A stretch of DNA of 64,000 nucleotides, from the NCBI RefSeq assembly GCF_900111615.1, contig NZ_FOHU01000001.1, positions 124,001 through 188,000 of the forward strand. Direction: 5' to 3'. Numbering within the stretch: the stretch's first letter is position 1; each line of letters starts with the position of its first letter. The translations under genes and the position numbers were made by a program. Under the pieces are notes generated by a model, which searched no databases, was not told the DNA's origin, and worked only from the letters and a program-made list of their open reading frames with translations. Positions 17,528 to 26,816 of the stretch are shown here, piece after piece. The DNA is from Natronincola peptidivorans (lineage in GTDB: Bacteria; Bacillota; Clostridia; Peptostreptococcales; Natronincolaceae).

Positions 17528-19585
17528 ATGGAAATTCTTAAAAAGGATATACAATACATTAAAGGTGTTGGCCCTAAAAGACTATCCTTATTAAAAAAAC
17601 TAAAAATATATAATGTAGAAGATATGATATATCATTTTCCAAGGGACTATGATGATCGTAGTATTAGTAAAAAGATAATTGAATTGAAACCAGGCGATAA
17701 GACCACTATCTATGTGGTGATTACTGGAAAATGTCAAACCCCTTTTAGCAGAAAGGGACTTAATATTAATAAATATTTAGCAAAAGATGATACAGGATTT
17801 ATTACTATTACTTTTTTTAATCAACCCTATATAAAAAATATACTTAAGCTTAATGATGAATTAATGATCAATGGGAAAGTAAAAATGGGTTTACAAGGCT
17901 TAGAAATAATTAATCCTATTTATGAGATTCTAAAAGAAAAAGATTGTTCTTCATCATTAAATAGTATTGTTCCTATATATCCATCTACAGAGGGCATTAA
18001 TCAAAGTTATCTAATTGGCATCAAAAAAAATGTTTTATCAATGACACAAAATGCTACACTAGACTATTTGCCGGAAAGTATATTGGAAAAAAATAAATTA
18101 TGCAGCTTAGATTTTGCACTAAAGAATATACACTTTCCTTCAACAGTAAAGGAACTAAAAATAGCAAAATATAGATTGGTATTTGATGAATTGCTATTAT
18201 TACAATTAGCACTGATCCGCATAAAAAAGAGAGTTATCAATGAAAAAAAGAGTCCATCTCTTAACATCAATGAAGGCCTATCTTCTTTTATCAACAGCTT
18301 ACCTTTTGAATTAACAAAGGCTCAAAAAATTGTACTGAAGGAAATCATGGAGGATTTAGAAGAAGGTACACCTATGAATCGATTAGTACAAGGGGATGTT
18401 GGTTCAGGAAAGACAATTGTTGCCATAATAGCTTTATATAAAGCCTTCATTAACGGCTTCCAAGGTGCTCTAATGGCTCCCACCGAAATTCTTGCAGAGC
18501 AACATTATGTTGCGATAAGACAGTTATTAGAGCCTATAGGAGTAAGAGTTGGGCTATTGATAGGAAGCATAAAAAAATCAAACAAACAACAATTATTACA
18601 GGAAATAAAAGTAGGTAAAATAGATATTGTTGTTGGCACCCATGCACTTATTCAAGAAACTGTATGTTTTCGTCAACTAGCTTTGGTTATTACTGATGAA
18701 CAGCATCGGTTTGGTGTTAGACAAAGAGCCATTCTTGCTGATAAAGGCGACAATCCACATATTTTGGTTATGACGGCAACGCCGATTCCTAGGACCTTAG
18801 CATTAATTTTATATGGGGATTTAGATATTTCTATTATTGATGAACTCCCTCCAGGACGAAAAAAAATAAAAACCTATGGGTTAACCACAGAAGAAAAGGA
18901 AAGAGCTTATCATTTTGCAAAAAAAGAGTTAAGCTTAGGGAGACAGGTTTATGTAGTATGTCCTTTAGTAGAGGAATCGGAAGCAATAGAAGCTAAGGCT
19001 GCTACCGAAATTAAGGAAGAATTGGCTGCTACATATTTTTGTGAGTATAAAGTTGGATTACTACATGGGAAAATGAGTGCTAAAGAAAAAGAAACAGTGA
19101 TGAAACAATTTTTAAGTAATGAAATTAACATATTAGTTTCAACAACCGTCATTGAAGTGGGTGTAAATGTTCCAAATGCAACTATAATGATTATAGAAAA
19201 TGCTGAACGATTTGGTTTGGCTCAGCTACATCAACTAAGAGGCAGGGTAGGAAGAGGAAGATTTCAATCCTATTGCATATTAATTCATAATAACAAGAGT
19301 AAAATAGCTAAGGAAAGAATAAAAATTATGGAGGAAACAAATGATGGATTTATCATTTCCGAGAAGGACCTTGAGGTTAGGGGACCAGGTGAATTCTTTG
19401 GTATAAGACAACATGGACTACCTGATTTAAAAATTGCCAATCTATTTAAACACATGAAGGTATTAAAACGAGTACAAAAACAGGTGGAGGAGCTATTAGA
19501 TGAGGACCCTGCCTTGTGCTTAGAACAATACCCAGCATTGAAGGGAAAGCTAGATGAAAAATTCAATAGCTTTGAAGGTACTTAA
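17528..19585 (+). CDS. recG: ATP-dependent DNA helicase RecG
   Basis: Branch-migration helicase that remodels stalled forks and Holliday junctions. The 685 residues have an N-terminal wedge/OB domain, then GDVGSGKTIVA (Walker A), TDEQHRFGV (Walker B, DEQH), MTATPIPRTLAL (motif III), STTVIEVGVNVPNA and QLRGRVGRG (motif VI), and the C-terminal SEKDLEVRGPGEFFG block. GTG 17519 lies within the AGGAG site, so ATG 17528 with 8-nt spacing is chosen. It follows fakA in the usual Bacillota order. Confidence 0.96.
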   Translation: MEILKKDIQYIKGVGPKRLSLLKKLKIYNVEDMIYHFPRDYDDRSISKKIIELKPGDKTTIYVVITGKCQTPFSRKGLNINKYLAKDDTGFITITFFNQPYIKNILKLNDELMINGKVKMGLQGLEIINPIYEILKEKDCSSSLNSIVPIYPSTEGINQSYLIGIKKNVLSMTQNATLDYLPESILEKNKLCSLDFALKNIHFPSTVKELKIAKYRLVFDELLLLQLALIRIKKRVINEKKSPSLNINEGLSSFINSLPFELTKAQKIVLKEIMEDLEEGTPMNRLVQGDVGSGKTIVAIIALYKAFINGFQGALMAPTEILAEQHYVAIRQLLEPIGVRVGLLIGSIKKSNKQQLLQEIKVGKIDIVVGTHALIQETVCFRQLALVITDEQHRFGVRQRAILADKGDNPHILVMTATPIPRTLALILYGDLDISIIDELPPGRKKIKTYGLTTEEKERAYHFAKKELSLGRQVYVVCPLVEESEAIEAKAATEIKEELAATYFCEYKVGLLHGKMSAKEKETVMKQFLSNEINILVSTTVIEVGVNVPNATIMIIENAERFGLAQLHQLRGRVGRGRFQSYCILIHNNKSKIAKERIKIMEETNDGFIISEKDLEVRGPGEFFGIRQHGLPDLKIANLFKHMKVLKRVQKQVEELLDEDPALCLEQYPALKGKLDEKFNSFEGT

Positions 19586-19622
19586 TCTGGTACAGAAAAA
19601 AATGCTAGATTTATGAATGATG

Positions 19623-19674
19623 AAATTCAGCCACTGCAACGCATGTATAAATACGTCGGGGGCTGATTTTTTTT
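19623..19674 (+). terminator. Intrinsic terminator after recG
   Basis: Outer stem AAATTCAGCC (19623-19632) with GGCTGATTTT (19661-19670), one mismatch, with an inner hairpin, followed by Ts to 19674. It closes the asp23-fakA-recG unit. Confidence 0.8.
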
Positions 19675-19801
19675 GTAGTCCCTTATATTGTTAAGTATAA
19701 AAGGGATCAAAAAGATATAGAATGTCAGATATACAAAAATATTTTGTTAACTAATAGTCTGTGTGTTAGAATATAGATATAATTACATGAGGAGGAAATA
19801 T

Positions 19802-20362
19802 ATGCGAATTATTGCTGGTAAAGCTAGAGGATATAGACTTATAACTCCTAAAGATTTTAAAATAAGACCTACCTCTGATAGAGTAAAAGAATCCATTTTT
19901 AATATTATACAAAATTATATTATTGATGGTATCGTTATTGATTTATTTGCTGGAACTGGCAGCCTTGGATTAGAGGCCTTGTCAAGAAATGCTGAAAAGG
20001 TTTATTTTGTTGATAAGGACAAGGATAGTATTGATATTATAAAACAAAATTTAAGCAAGATGAATCTACTGGCTAAGGGGGAGATTATCCACGCAGATGT
20101 TATTTCTGCAATCAATAATCTTACTGAAAAAAAGGTACAAGCTGATATTATATTTATGGATCCTCCATACAATAAAGGATTAGGTAATGCTGCCTTAGAG
20201 GATATAGATACTAGTGAACTGTTAGCACCTTCTGGAAGAATTATCATCGAACATGACAAAAGTGAAGATATGCCAATAGAAATGAACAAGCTGCATCAAT
20301 TTCGCAGGAAGGATTACGGTAATACCAGCGTTTCCTTCTATAAGCAAAAGGAGGAAATATAA
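19802..20362 (+). CDS. rsmD: 16S rRNA (guanine-966-N2)-methyltransferase RsmD
   Basis: Methylates G966 (E. coli numbering) of 16S rRNA. The 186 residues start MRIIAGKARGYRL, with RPTSDRVKESIFNII, the SAM site FAGTGSLGLEALSR and the catalytic DPPY (MDPPYNKG). The frame is open from 19763, but AGGAGG at 19790-19795 points to ATG 19802, and the protein then begins as in the family. Its stop abuts the coaD ATG, the widely conserved rsmD-coaD pair. Confidence 0.95.
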   Translation: MRIIAGKARGYRLITPKDFKIRPTSDRVKESIFNIIQNYIIDGIVIDLFAGTGSLGLEALSRNAEKVYFVDKDKDSIDIIKQNLSKMNLLAKGEIIHADVISAINNLTEKKVQADIIFMDPPYNKGLGNAALEDIDTSELLAPSGRIIIEHDKSEDMPIEMNKLHQFRRKDYGNTSVSFYKQKEEI

Positions 20363-20836
20363 ATGAAGATAGGTATTTATCCAGGAAGTTTCGATCCCAT
20401 TACCAATGGACATTTAGATATTATTCAAAGAGCTTCAAAGCTTTTCGACAAAGTGATTGTAGCAGTACTGGAAAACCCTAATAAAAATCCTATGTTTACC
20501 TTGGAAGAAAGAGTAAAACTCATAAAAGAGGCTGTAGGGCCCTATAAGAATATTACAATAGATTGTTTTTCAGGACTATTAATAGATTATGCTAAAAAGA
20601 AAAATGCTAAAGTGATTATTAAAGGATTAAGAGCAGTATCAGATTTTGAGTATGAATTTCAAATGGCTTTAATGAATAGAAAATTAGATTCTGATGTAGA
20701 AACAATTTTTTTAATGACTAGTAGTAAAAACTCATATCTTAGTTCTAGTTTAGTAAAAGAAGTAGCGAGGTTTGGTGGTTGTATAGAAGGATTAGTGCCA
20801 GCTACAACAAAAGATGCTATTATGAAAAAAATATAA
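20363..20836 (+). CDS. coaD: Phosphopantetheine adenylyltransferase
   Basis: Adenylates 4'-phosphopantetheine to dephospho-CoA. The 157 residues show [14 protein letters not shown] with the T/HxGH nucleotidyl-transfer motif, [19 protein letters not shown] and the C-terminal SSSLVKEVA block. The start follows the rsmD stop with no gap and uses AGGAGG inside rsmD. Together with coaBC at 138 it supplies the CoA and acyl-carrier cofactor used by the fab genes. Confidence 0.97.
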   Translation: MKIGIYPGSFDPITNGHLDIIQRASKLFDKVIVAVLENPNKNPMFTLEERVKLIKEAVGPYKNITIDCFSGLLIDYAKKKNAKVIIKGLRAVSDFEYEFQMALMNRKLDSDVETIFLMTSSKNSYLSSSLVKEVARFGGCIEGLVPATTKDAIMKKI

Positions 20837-20854
20837 AAAATAGGGGGATATAAT

Positions 20855-21301
20855 ATGGACGTACTAAAATTATTAGAAGAATTGGAAGAAATAGTAGAAA
20901 GTGGCTCATCAATTCCTTTTGCACAAAAAGTACTAATAGATAAAGAAGAAGTGCTAGAGATTATTAAAGAAGTAAGAATACACCTGCCAGACGAAGTAAA
21001 ACAGGCACAATGGATTAAAGAGGAAAGGCAAAGAATTCTGGTGGAGGCACAGCAAGAAGCAGATGCAATTATTCAAGAAGCTAACGAACATATTGCAGCC
21101 ATGGTAGAGGAAGATGAAATTACTAAAATTGCTCGAAAACAGGCAGAAGAAATTACTATACAGGCCCAAGTAGGAGCTAAGGAAATGCGATTAGGCGCTA
21201 GAGACTATGCAGATGACTTATTATTACAGGTAGAAAATACCTTAAAGGAAGTAGCTGAAACTATTCATAATAATAGAAGTGAATTAAAAGGGATGAAATA
21301 A
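20855..21301 (+). CDS. Coiled-coil protein of unknown function (ATP synthase b-like)
   Basis: A 148-residue, highly charged protein. Residues 1-50 are acidic (LLEELEEIVESGSSIP); about 55-130 is one long predicted coiled coil rich in Glu, Ala and Gln (IKEERQRILVEAQQEADAI) with no membrane segment. Clostridial relatives in this position are often named ATPase because the helix resembles V/F-type ATPase stalk subunits; no ATP-binding motif is present, so that label is not supported. It follows coaD by 18 nt after an AGGGGG site and ends inside the terminator at 21286. Confidence 0.8.
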   Translation: MDVLKLLEELEEIVESGSSIPFAQKVLIDKEEVLEIIKEVRIHLPDEVKQAQWIKEERQRILVEAQQEADAIIQEANEHIAAMVEEDEITKIARKQAEEITIQAQVGAKEMRLGARDYADDLLLQVENTLKEVAETIHNNRSELKGMK

Positions 21302-21317
21302 ATCATCCCTTTTTTTG
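21286..21317. terminator. Bidirectional terminator between the coiled-coil gene and ylbJ
   Basis: Perfect 11-bp stem, 21286-21296 with 21303-21313, loop of 6, T-run on the + strand. The left arm overlaps the end of the + gene. On the - strand the hairpin is followed by TTTTAATT, so it can also end the ylbJ transcript. Confidence 0.88.
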
Positions 21318-21324
21318 TAAGATT

Positions 21325-22647
21325 TTATAGACGGTTTGTTTTATGCTTTTGAAAAACATTTTTTACGAAAATGAAAAAACCAAATAGTAAAGAAAATGAT
21401 AATAAAGAAATCAATATTATAACAAATAACTCCATTGATAACTTAAAGCTGTTAAAAAAGTCTCCCCACCAATAGCTTTCTCCATAATTGTGAAAAGTAG
21501 GAGAAGTAATCGTAAAGTACAAAGTAAATATAGGATAAATAAGAAGAATTAAGATATAGGAAAAAAGTCCATGAAGGAGTTTTGAAAAGATATAAACATA
21601 AGGATTGATGTCAGTAGTACTAAGAATACTTATAGATTGCGCATGAATAGAAAACCCACTCCAACCAATAATGAAGGCAGCAGCAGCGATACGATTAATA
21701 AGAGAGGCACTGATGGTATCTGCCGCTAGTTTACACCCTATCGTTATTTCAAATAAACCCGTCAGCAAGGCTTTAATGATGGCAAAATCTATAGAAAAAG
21801 GCTTTAATAAAATGAAAATAATATTTGAAACAAAAGTGATAAGTCCAATAATTTCTAAGATGTTGATAATAACAGAAAATAGAATAATAAATCCTCCGAT
21901 CATCAACATCGTATTAATAGATTCTTTAACGGCGTTTCCTAATAGAATACCAAAGGACGTATTTGTTTTTTTACTAGCTCTTAAATGTAGGAATGCTCTT
22001 TTAATTATACCATTGTTATAGTTTTTCTTAGAAGATAATACTGTTTCTGTATCAGACCTCTTATAAAATCTAAAAAGAATTCCAACGATAACAGCAGATA
22101 GATAATGAGATAAAGCCAACAAAATCCCAATTTCAGAAGATTTAAACATACCTATGGATACAGCACCAATTAGAAATAACGGTCCTGAAGTACTACAAAA
22201 AGCTACTAAACGTTGCGCTTCAATTTTAGAAATCATCTTGTGAGCGCGTAAGCCAGTAGCAATTTTCACACCTACTGGATAACCAGAGGTTACACTCATG
22301 GCAAATGCAAAGGACCCTTCACCAGGCACATTAAAAAGAGGACGCATAATGGGTTCTAAGAGTGTCCCCACAAATTTAACTACTCCCAAGCCTACCAAAA
22401 GCTCTGATCCAATGAAAAATGGGAGCAAAGCTGGCAAGACTACAGACAACCATATATTTAATCCATTGTGAGCAGCTTTAACAGATTCACTTGGAAAAAG
22501 AATAATGCAAATAACCAATAATAATACAATAAGTATCAATAAGAAATGTGGAAAATATTTTTGGAATCTCCTAAAATTCTTTTTGTTTAAAAAACATATA
22601 ATAGCAACCATCCCTACTAAAAATAATAGTACAAATCTAAAAAGCAT
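21325..22647 (-). CDS. ylbJ: Sporulation integral membrane protein YlbJ
   Basis: A 440-residue polytopic membrane protein of the nucleoside-recognition/gate-domain type. In Bacillus, YlbJ is made in the mother cell and is needed for heat-resistant spores; its exact function is not known. Hydrophobic helices cover most of the chain, with the conserved gate segment SVVLPALLPFFIGSELLVGL near 75 and SVTSGYPVGVK. The frame extends to 22740, but TTAGGGGGAG before ATG 22647 sets the start. It lies downstream of tmcAL on the same strand with 126 nt between, against the + strand trend. Confidence 0.9.
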   Translation of the reverse strand: MLFRFVLLFLVGMVAIICFLNKKNFRRFQKYFPHFLLILIVLLLVICIILFPSESVKAAHNGLNIWLSVVLPALLPFFIGSELLVGLGVVKFVGTLLEPIMRPLFNVPGEGSFAFAMSVTSGYPVGVKIATGLRAHKMISKIEAQRLVAFCSTSGPLFLIGAVSIGMFKSSEIGILLALSHYLSAVIVGILFRFYKRSDTETVLSSKKNYNNGIIKRAFLHLRASKKTNTSFGILLGNAVKESINTMLMIGGFIILFSVIINILEIIGLITFVSNIIFILLKPFSIDFAIIKALLTGLFEITIGCKLAADTISASLINRIAAAAFIIGWSGFSIHAQSISILSTTDINPYVYIFSKLLHGLFSYILILLIYPIFTLYFTITSPTFHNYGESYWWGDFFNSFKLSMELFVIILISLLSFSLLFGFFIFVKNVFQKHKTNRL

Positions 22648-22671
22648 AATACTCCCCCTAAAGTCAGATTC

Positions 22672-22705
22672 AGTATAAATTAGGTTATAATAATTGCAAC
22701 CTAAT
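22672..22705 (-). promoter_or_regulatory. ylbJ promoter with overlapping inverted repeat
   Basis: On the - strand, TTGCAA (22699-22694), 16-nt spacer, TATACT (22677-22672), about 25 nt before the ylbJ ATG. An 8-bp perfect inverted repeat, ATTAGGTT (22679-22686) with AACCTAAT (22698-22705), covers the spacer and -35 element and could be an operator. Homologues are sigma-E dependent; I see no convincing sigma-E site. Confidence 0.45.
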
Positions 22706-22773
22706 AAATATATATTTGAATATAAAATATATATTCTCATGAAAGAGGGGAATAAATAGTAGATTATACAGCA

Positions 22774-24042
22774 TTACTCTTTATAGTAATAAGGACTTAA
22801 ATAAAAGTCTAAAGGCTTACATGCATAATTCGGGTTATTTATCCCTAAAGTGTATATATTTGTGGCCCTTATATCTAAATTCAATAATTTTTCCGCTGTA
22901 GAATTTTGAGGTATATATTGATTTATTTTATTAATAATAGGTAGCTTAGATTGAGATTTGCACCATTTTAAAATCTCTCGACCTTTATCATTAAAAGCTA
23001 GCACTCTTATATATTGAGGACCGCCTTCAGAAGTAAACTCCATAAGGTCATCTTTTTTCAGGTTCAGAAGGAGATGGATACAAATCCTTTGTATACGGGT
23101 CAAAGGATATCGTTTACTTTTAATACAATGATAAAGCTCATTTATGGAATTGCATGTAAGACCACATTGATAGATTTTGTTTTCTAATCCTTCATTTACA
23201 TCAAAATACTTAGTTAGGCTACTAGGAGATTCACGTCTTAGGATTGTCATAATAGTATTGCTGAAGTCTTCCTTAAAAACAGGTGCGATATTATCCTGAT
23301 AGGAAGCCGCTAGAATATCATAAGAGGAAAGTGGCATCACCTTAATTAGATCCTCCAGAGATTTATTAGACTTCAGATGCTCCCTAATAGCTGTTGCACT
23401 AGAAATAGATGAATTGATTTCTGTTGAGTGATAAGCAGCTTTTATCCGTGCCAAGGTATACGGGACAATATTACTTTTTAATTTTTTCAACATTTTTAGA
23501 TACTCTATGGATAAAATATTGTTAGGATTATTCATAATTGGTTCTATATCTACAAGAGATTTATCCTTATTGCTTAAAGATGACATTTTTAAAAAATCAA
23601 TTAAAGCCTGTGTTCTTGCCACAGGAAAAGGAACACCTGATTTCAAATGAACCTTTAGATAATCATTAAACCTAGGAGGAGAAGTAGATAATATATCTGC
23701 AATAATTTTTAAAGCATCAATATCACCATGTTCACTACCAAAAGAGATACAGTCTATGATGTCTAGATTATGCAGTAGGCTTATTGAACCAAAAGCAAAC
23801 AGTTCAGCTGTTGAAGAGGCATAAGCTGTAGGAAGTTCAATAACTAAATCAACACCAGATCTTACTGCCATTTTTGCTCTACACCACTTATTAATTAATG
23901 CAGGTTCACCTCTTTGAAGAAAATTACCACTCATGACGGCCACAGTATGGGTTGCACCTGTTATTTCTTTAGACTTATTCAAATGATACAAATGACCATT
24001 ATGAAAGGGATTGTACTCTGTAACTAAACCTAATATCTTCAT
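22774..24042 (-). CDS. tmcAL: tRNA(Met) cytidine acetate ligase TmcAL (YlbM)
   Basis: Forms N4-acetylcytidine at the wobble base of elongator tRNA(Met) from acetate and ATP. The roughly 422-residue protein begins with a nucleotidyltransferase fold: GLVTEYNPFHNGHLYHL (HxGH motif), AVMSGNFLQRGEPA and LPTAYASSTAELFA. The use of free acetate fits the nearby acetate kinase gene, though that link is inference. ATG 24042 has GGAGG 10 nt upstream; TTG 24048 with 4-nt spacing is also possible. The gene diverges from ackA. Confidence 0.93.
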   Translation of the reverse strand: MKILGLVTEYNPFHNGHLYHLNKSKEITGATHTVAVMSGNFLQRGEPALINKWCRAKMAVRSGVDLVIELPTAYASSTAELFAFGSISLLHNLDIIDCISFGSEHGDIDALKIIADILSTSPPRFNDYLKVHLKSGVPFPVARTQALIDFLKMSSLSNKDKSLVDIEPIMNNPNNILSIEYLKMLKKLKSNIVPYTLARIKAAYHSTEINSSISSATAIREHLKSNKSLEDLIKVMPLSSYDILAASYQDNIAPVFKEDFSNTIMTILRRESPSSLTKYFDVNEGLENKIYQCGLTCNSINELYHCIKSKRYPLTRIQRICIHLLLNLKKDDLMEFTSEGGPQYIRVLAFNDKGREILKWCKSQSKLPIINKINQYIPQNSTAEKLLNLDIRATNIYTLGINNPNYACKPLDFYLSPYYYKE

Positions 24043-24390
24043 ATACAATAAACCTCCAAAATAAATAATATATACTAAACATTTTCAAAACTATTTTTAT
24101 AATATTAAGAAGGTACCCACTTTAGTTAAGGATTATGTTTTTTCTAGTATACTTTAAAGCAAATAAGGTTATTTTAGTAATTGAATCTAGATAATTAATT
24201 TTATCATAATATCAGAAAAAAAATTAATAGTGAATAAACAATTTGTATCATAGTGATTGTATTTTATAAAAAATCATAGAAAACCTTGAAATAATACTCA
24301 AAATTTATTATTATTGAAATGTTAAGAGATTTTTTAGTGTTTTATGAAAGTTTGTTCAAATTTTAATACATAAGGAGGTATTTTATTAAG
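24043..24390. other. Divergent intergenic region tmcAL/ackA
   Basis: A 348-bp AT-rich gene-free stretch between two divergent starts. It holds the ackA promoter candidate at 24286. No convincing - strand promoter, riboswitch or repeat was found. A pta gene, often found next to ackA, is absent. Confidence 0.6.
24286..24314 (+). promoter_or_regulatory. Candidate ackA promoter
   Basis: TTGAAA (24286-24291), 17-nt spacer, TATTAT (24309-24314). It leaves a leader of about 70 nt before the ackA ATG. Confidence 0.55.
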
Positions 24391-25584
24391 ATGAAAGTAC
24401 TAGTTATGAACTGTGGAAGCTCTTCTCTAAAGTATCAATTGATTAACATGGAAAATGAAGAATTATTAGCTAAAGGTATAGCGGAACGGATAGGAATCGA
24501 AGGTTCTTTTGTAAAGCATGAAACAATTGGGAAAGAAAAGGCTGTCATTGAAGAAAGAATGGAGGATCATAAGGCAGCTATTAAGATTGTACTTGAGGCA
24601 TTAATTAACAAGGAATACGGTACCATACAATCAATGGAAGAAATAACAGCTGTAGGCCATAGAGTTGTTCATGGAGGAGAGAAGTTTTCAGGATCTGTGA
24701 TTATTAATGAAGAAGTAAAATCTGTTTTAGAAGAGTGCTCTGAATTAGCACCATTACATAATCCTCCAAATCTGATGGGAATTTATGCTTGTGAAGAGAT
24801 ATTACCTAATGTACCTATGGTAGGAGTTTTCGATACAGCTTTTCATCAAACTATGCCAAAGGAATCCTATATGTATGCATTACCCTATGAATTGTATGAA
24901 AAATATAAAATAAGAAGATATGGTTTTCATGGTACATCTCATAAATATGTAGCCATGAAGGCAGCAGAGCTATTAGGAAAGTCACTAGAAGATTTAAATA
25001 TTATTACTTGCCATCTAGGTAATGGAGCTAGTATTGCCGCTGTTAAAAATGGACAGTCTGTAGATACAAGCATGGGCTTTACTCCATTAGAAGGATTAGC
25101 AATGGGTACTAGATGTGGAGATCTAGATCCGGCTATTATTGCCTACTGGATGGCCAAAGAAAATCTAACCATTGCAGAAGTAAATAACCTTATGAATAAA
25201 AAATCTGGAGTTTTAGGAGTATCAGGTGTAAGCAGCGACTTTAGAGATCTTGAGGATGCTGCTGACCAAGGCAATGAAAGAGCTCAATTAGCTTTAGATT
25301 TATATTATCAAAGAGTTAAAAAGTATATGGGAGCTTATGCTGCGGAAATGGGTGGGGTAGATGCAGTAGTATTTACAGCTGGTTTAGGTGAGAATTCAGC
25401 TATAGCCAGGAAAGCAATTTGTAGTGGATTAGAATTCTTAGGAATAAAGATAGATGATGAAAAGAATAACATTCGAGGAAAAGAAGCAGATGTAACAACA
25501 ACGGATTCTACAGTAAAAGTATTATTAATTCCGACAAACGAAGAATTAATGATTGCAAGAGAAACAAAATCCTTAGTAGGATAA
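24391..25584 (+). CDS. ackA: Acetate kinase
   Basis: Interconverts acetyl phosphate + ADP and acetate + ATP; in fermenters it is a main ATP source. The 397 residues are full length, with [10 protein letters not shown] at the N-terminus, [47 protein letters not shown] and [17 protein letters not shown] precedes the ATG. It stands alone: no phosphotransacetylase gene is beside it, and a hairpin separates it from yceD. Confidence 0.97.
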   Translation: MKVLVMNCGSSSLKYQLINMENEELLAKGIAERIGIEGSFVKHETIGKEKAVIEERMEDHKAAIKIVLEALINKEYGTIQSMEEITAVGHRVVHGGEKFSGSVIINEEVKSVLEECSELAPLHNPPNLMGIYACEEILPNVPMVGVFDTAFHQTMPKESYMYALPYELYEKYKIRRYGFHGTSHKYVAMKAAELLGKSLEDLNIITCHLGNGASIAAVKNGQSVDTSMGFTPLEGLAMGTRCGDLDPAIIAYWMAKENLTIAEVNNLMNKKSGVLGVSGVSSDFRDLEDAADQGNERAQLALDLYYQRVKKYMGAYAAEMGGVDAVVFTAGLGENSAIARKAICSGLEFLGIKIDDEKNNIRGKEADVTTTDSTVKVLLIPTNEELMIARETKSLVG

Positions 25585-25592
25585 TGAAGTTG

Positions 25593-25626
25593 AAGGTAGG
25601 GAAAAAGCTTCTCTACCTTTACTCTT
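25593..25626 (+). terminator. Hairpin after ackA
   Basis: Seven-bp stem AAGGTAG (25593-25599) with CTACCTT (25613-25619), then TTACTCTT. Modest terminator just 8 nt after the ackA stop. Confidence 0.6.
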
Positions 25627-25762
25627 GTATTGCTTTTGTATAATAGAAAAGTATAGCTTTAAAAACTGTTATAAGGTATAATGAATTGTATCACAAATCA
25701 TAGCATAATATCCTATTTAGAGATTCTAAAGGTTAAATAAACAAGGTATCAAGATAAAATAC

Positions 25763-25791
25763 TTGACAAACTTACCGTTGATTTGTATAAT
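25763..25791 (+). promoter_or_regulatory. Consensus sigma-A promoter for yceD-rpmF
   Basis: Exact TTGACA (25763-25768), 17-nt spacer, exact TATAAT (25786-25791). This is the strongest promoter sequence in the window and fits high expression of a ribosomal protein gene. Confidence 0.9.
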
Positions 25792-25867
25792 CAATTTTGG
25801 TGACATAATAAAGAAATATTTATTATAATATATCTTATGATTGTATAACTAAATAGAGGTGAGAATT

Positions 25868-26398
25868 TTGAAGTTTGATTTAAACACCTTAAAAAGAGAA
25901 GAACATAATAAAGTTACTTTAGATTTTCATGTAAATCTTGATAGTATAAATTATTATGGCGATATCTTTAAAGTTAAAAAACCTGTAAAAGTTCTAGGAG
26001 AATTATATAGCGTTGGTGAAAAAATCTTTTTAACCTGCAGATTAGAAACAGAATTAGAAGTAACCTGTGGAAGATGTTTGAATTTCTTTTTACACTCTTT
26101 AAAGACCAGTATTAATGTGGAATTAGTGGAAGAAGAAATTTTAATCCAAGAGGATGATTCCGACGATATCATTGTTTGTAATGATAATATTTTAGATTTT
26201 GATAAAATTATTAAAGAGCAGATTACAACTAGTATTCCCATGAGAGTTCTATGTAACGAAGCCTGTAAAGGCTTATGCAAAACTTGTGGGTTAGATTTAA
26301 ATTCAGAATCATGTCAATGCAATATGAAAAATAATGATATTGATCATGATATAGATCCTCGATTAGCTAAGCTAAAAGAATTGTTTCAACAAGATTAA
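25868..26398 (+). CDS. yceD: DUF177 family protein YceD
   Basis: A 176-residue member of the YceD family, linked genetically to 23S rRNA or ribosome assembly in other bacteria and plants; molecular activity is unknown. It shows the beta-rich N-terminal part, CGRCL near 70 and a C-terminal cysteine cluster [13 protein letters not shown] with SCQC, which may bind metal. The frame begins at GTG 25859, but that GTG is inside the AGAGGTGAG ribosome site; TTG 25868 with 5-nt spacing is chosen. yceD-rpmF is a very widely conserved pair. Confidence 0.9.
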   Translation: MKFDLNTLKREEHNKVTLDFHVNLDSINYYGDIFKVKKPVKVLGELYSVGEKIFLTCRLETELEVTCGRCLNFFLHSLKTSINVELVEEEILIQEDDSDDIIVCNDNILDFDKIIKEQITTSIPMRVLCNEACKGLCKTCGLDLNSESCQCNMKNNDIDHDIDPRLAKLKELFQQD

Positions 26399-26411
26399 GG
26401 AGGTGTTAAGC

Positions 26412-26594
26412 ATGGCAGTACCAAAGCGTAAAACAAGTAAATCTAAGAGAGATATGAGAAGGGCATCTAATTCAAAATATGTAGCACCAGGATATGTAAA
26501 ATGCCCACAATGTCACGAACCTAAATTATCACATCGTGTATGTCCAGACTGTGGATACTACAAAAACAAAGAGGTTATTTCAGTAAATGAATAA
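26412..26594 (+). CDS. rpmF: 50S ribosomal protein L32
   Basis: Large-subunit protein of 60 residues, starting [18 protein letters not shown] and containing CPQC and CPDCGYY, the zinc-binding form. AAGGAGGTG ends 7 nt before ATG 26412; the frame start at 26403 is an unsupported extension. Its stop codon forms the first base of the long hairpin that follows. Confidence 0.97.
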   Translation: MAVPKRKTSKSKRDMRRASNSKYVAPGYVKCPQCHEPKLSHRVCPDCGYYKNKEVISVNE

Positions 26595-26650
26595 AAAGCA
26601 ATAAAAAATAGTAATGTGAACACATTACTATTTTTTATTGCTTTTATTGT
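26594..26650 (+). terminator. Very long inverted repeat terminator after rpmF
   Basis: Arms 26594-26618 and 26621-26645 are perfectly complementary over 25 bp with only AA between them. It contains six-A and six-T runs within the stem and more Ts after it. It starts at the last base of the rpmF stop. Confidence 0.9.
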
Positions 26651-26782
26651 TTTATTAAATATGGAGTGAAAGCTTTTCCTATAAATAAATTAGACTTTAA
26701 AGCTTAGAAATACACAAAATATTTTTAAAATATAAATTTCATAATAAAAGTTAATAAAGATAAAATAATAGAGATAATATAC

Positions 26783-26809
26783 TTGATTTTTCATATAAAA
26801 TAATATACA
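26783..26809 (+). promoter_or_regulatory. Candidate fapR operon promoter
   Basis: TTGATT (26783-26788) with TATACA (26804-26809, 15-nt spacer) or TACACT (26806-26811, 17-nt spacer). The FapR box begins 8 nt later, over the likely transcription start, which suits repression. The rest of 26651-26782 is AT-rich with nothing I can name. Confidence 0.5.
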
Positions 26810-26816
26810 CTTATTA

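Noticed and set aside
19778-19783. TATAAT just before rsmD
   Set aside because: Transcription would start inside the ribosome site at 19790, and no -35 is present.
21671-22021. 116-codon + strand open frame within ylbJ
   Set aside because: Shadow of the membrane protein on the other strand; no start signal or recognisable product.
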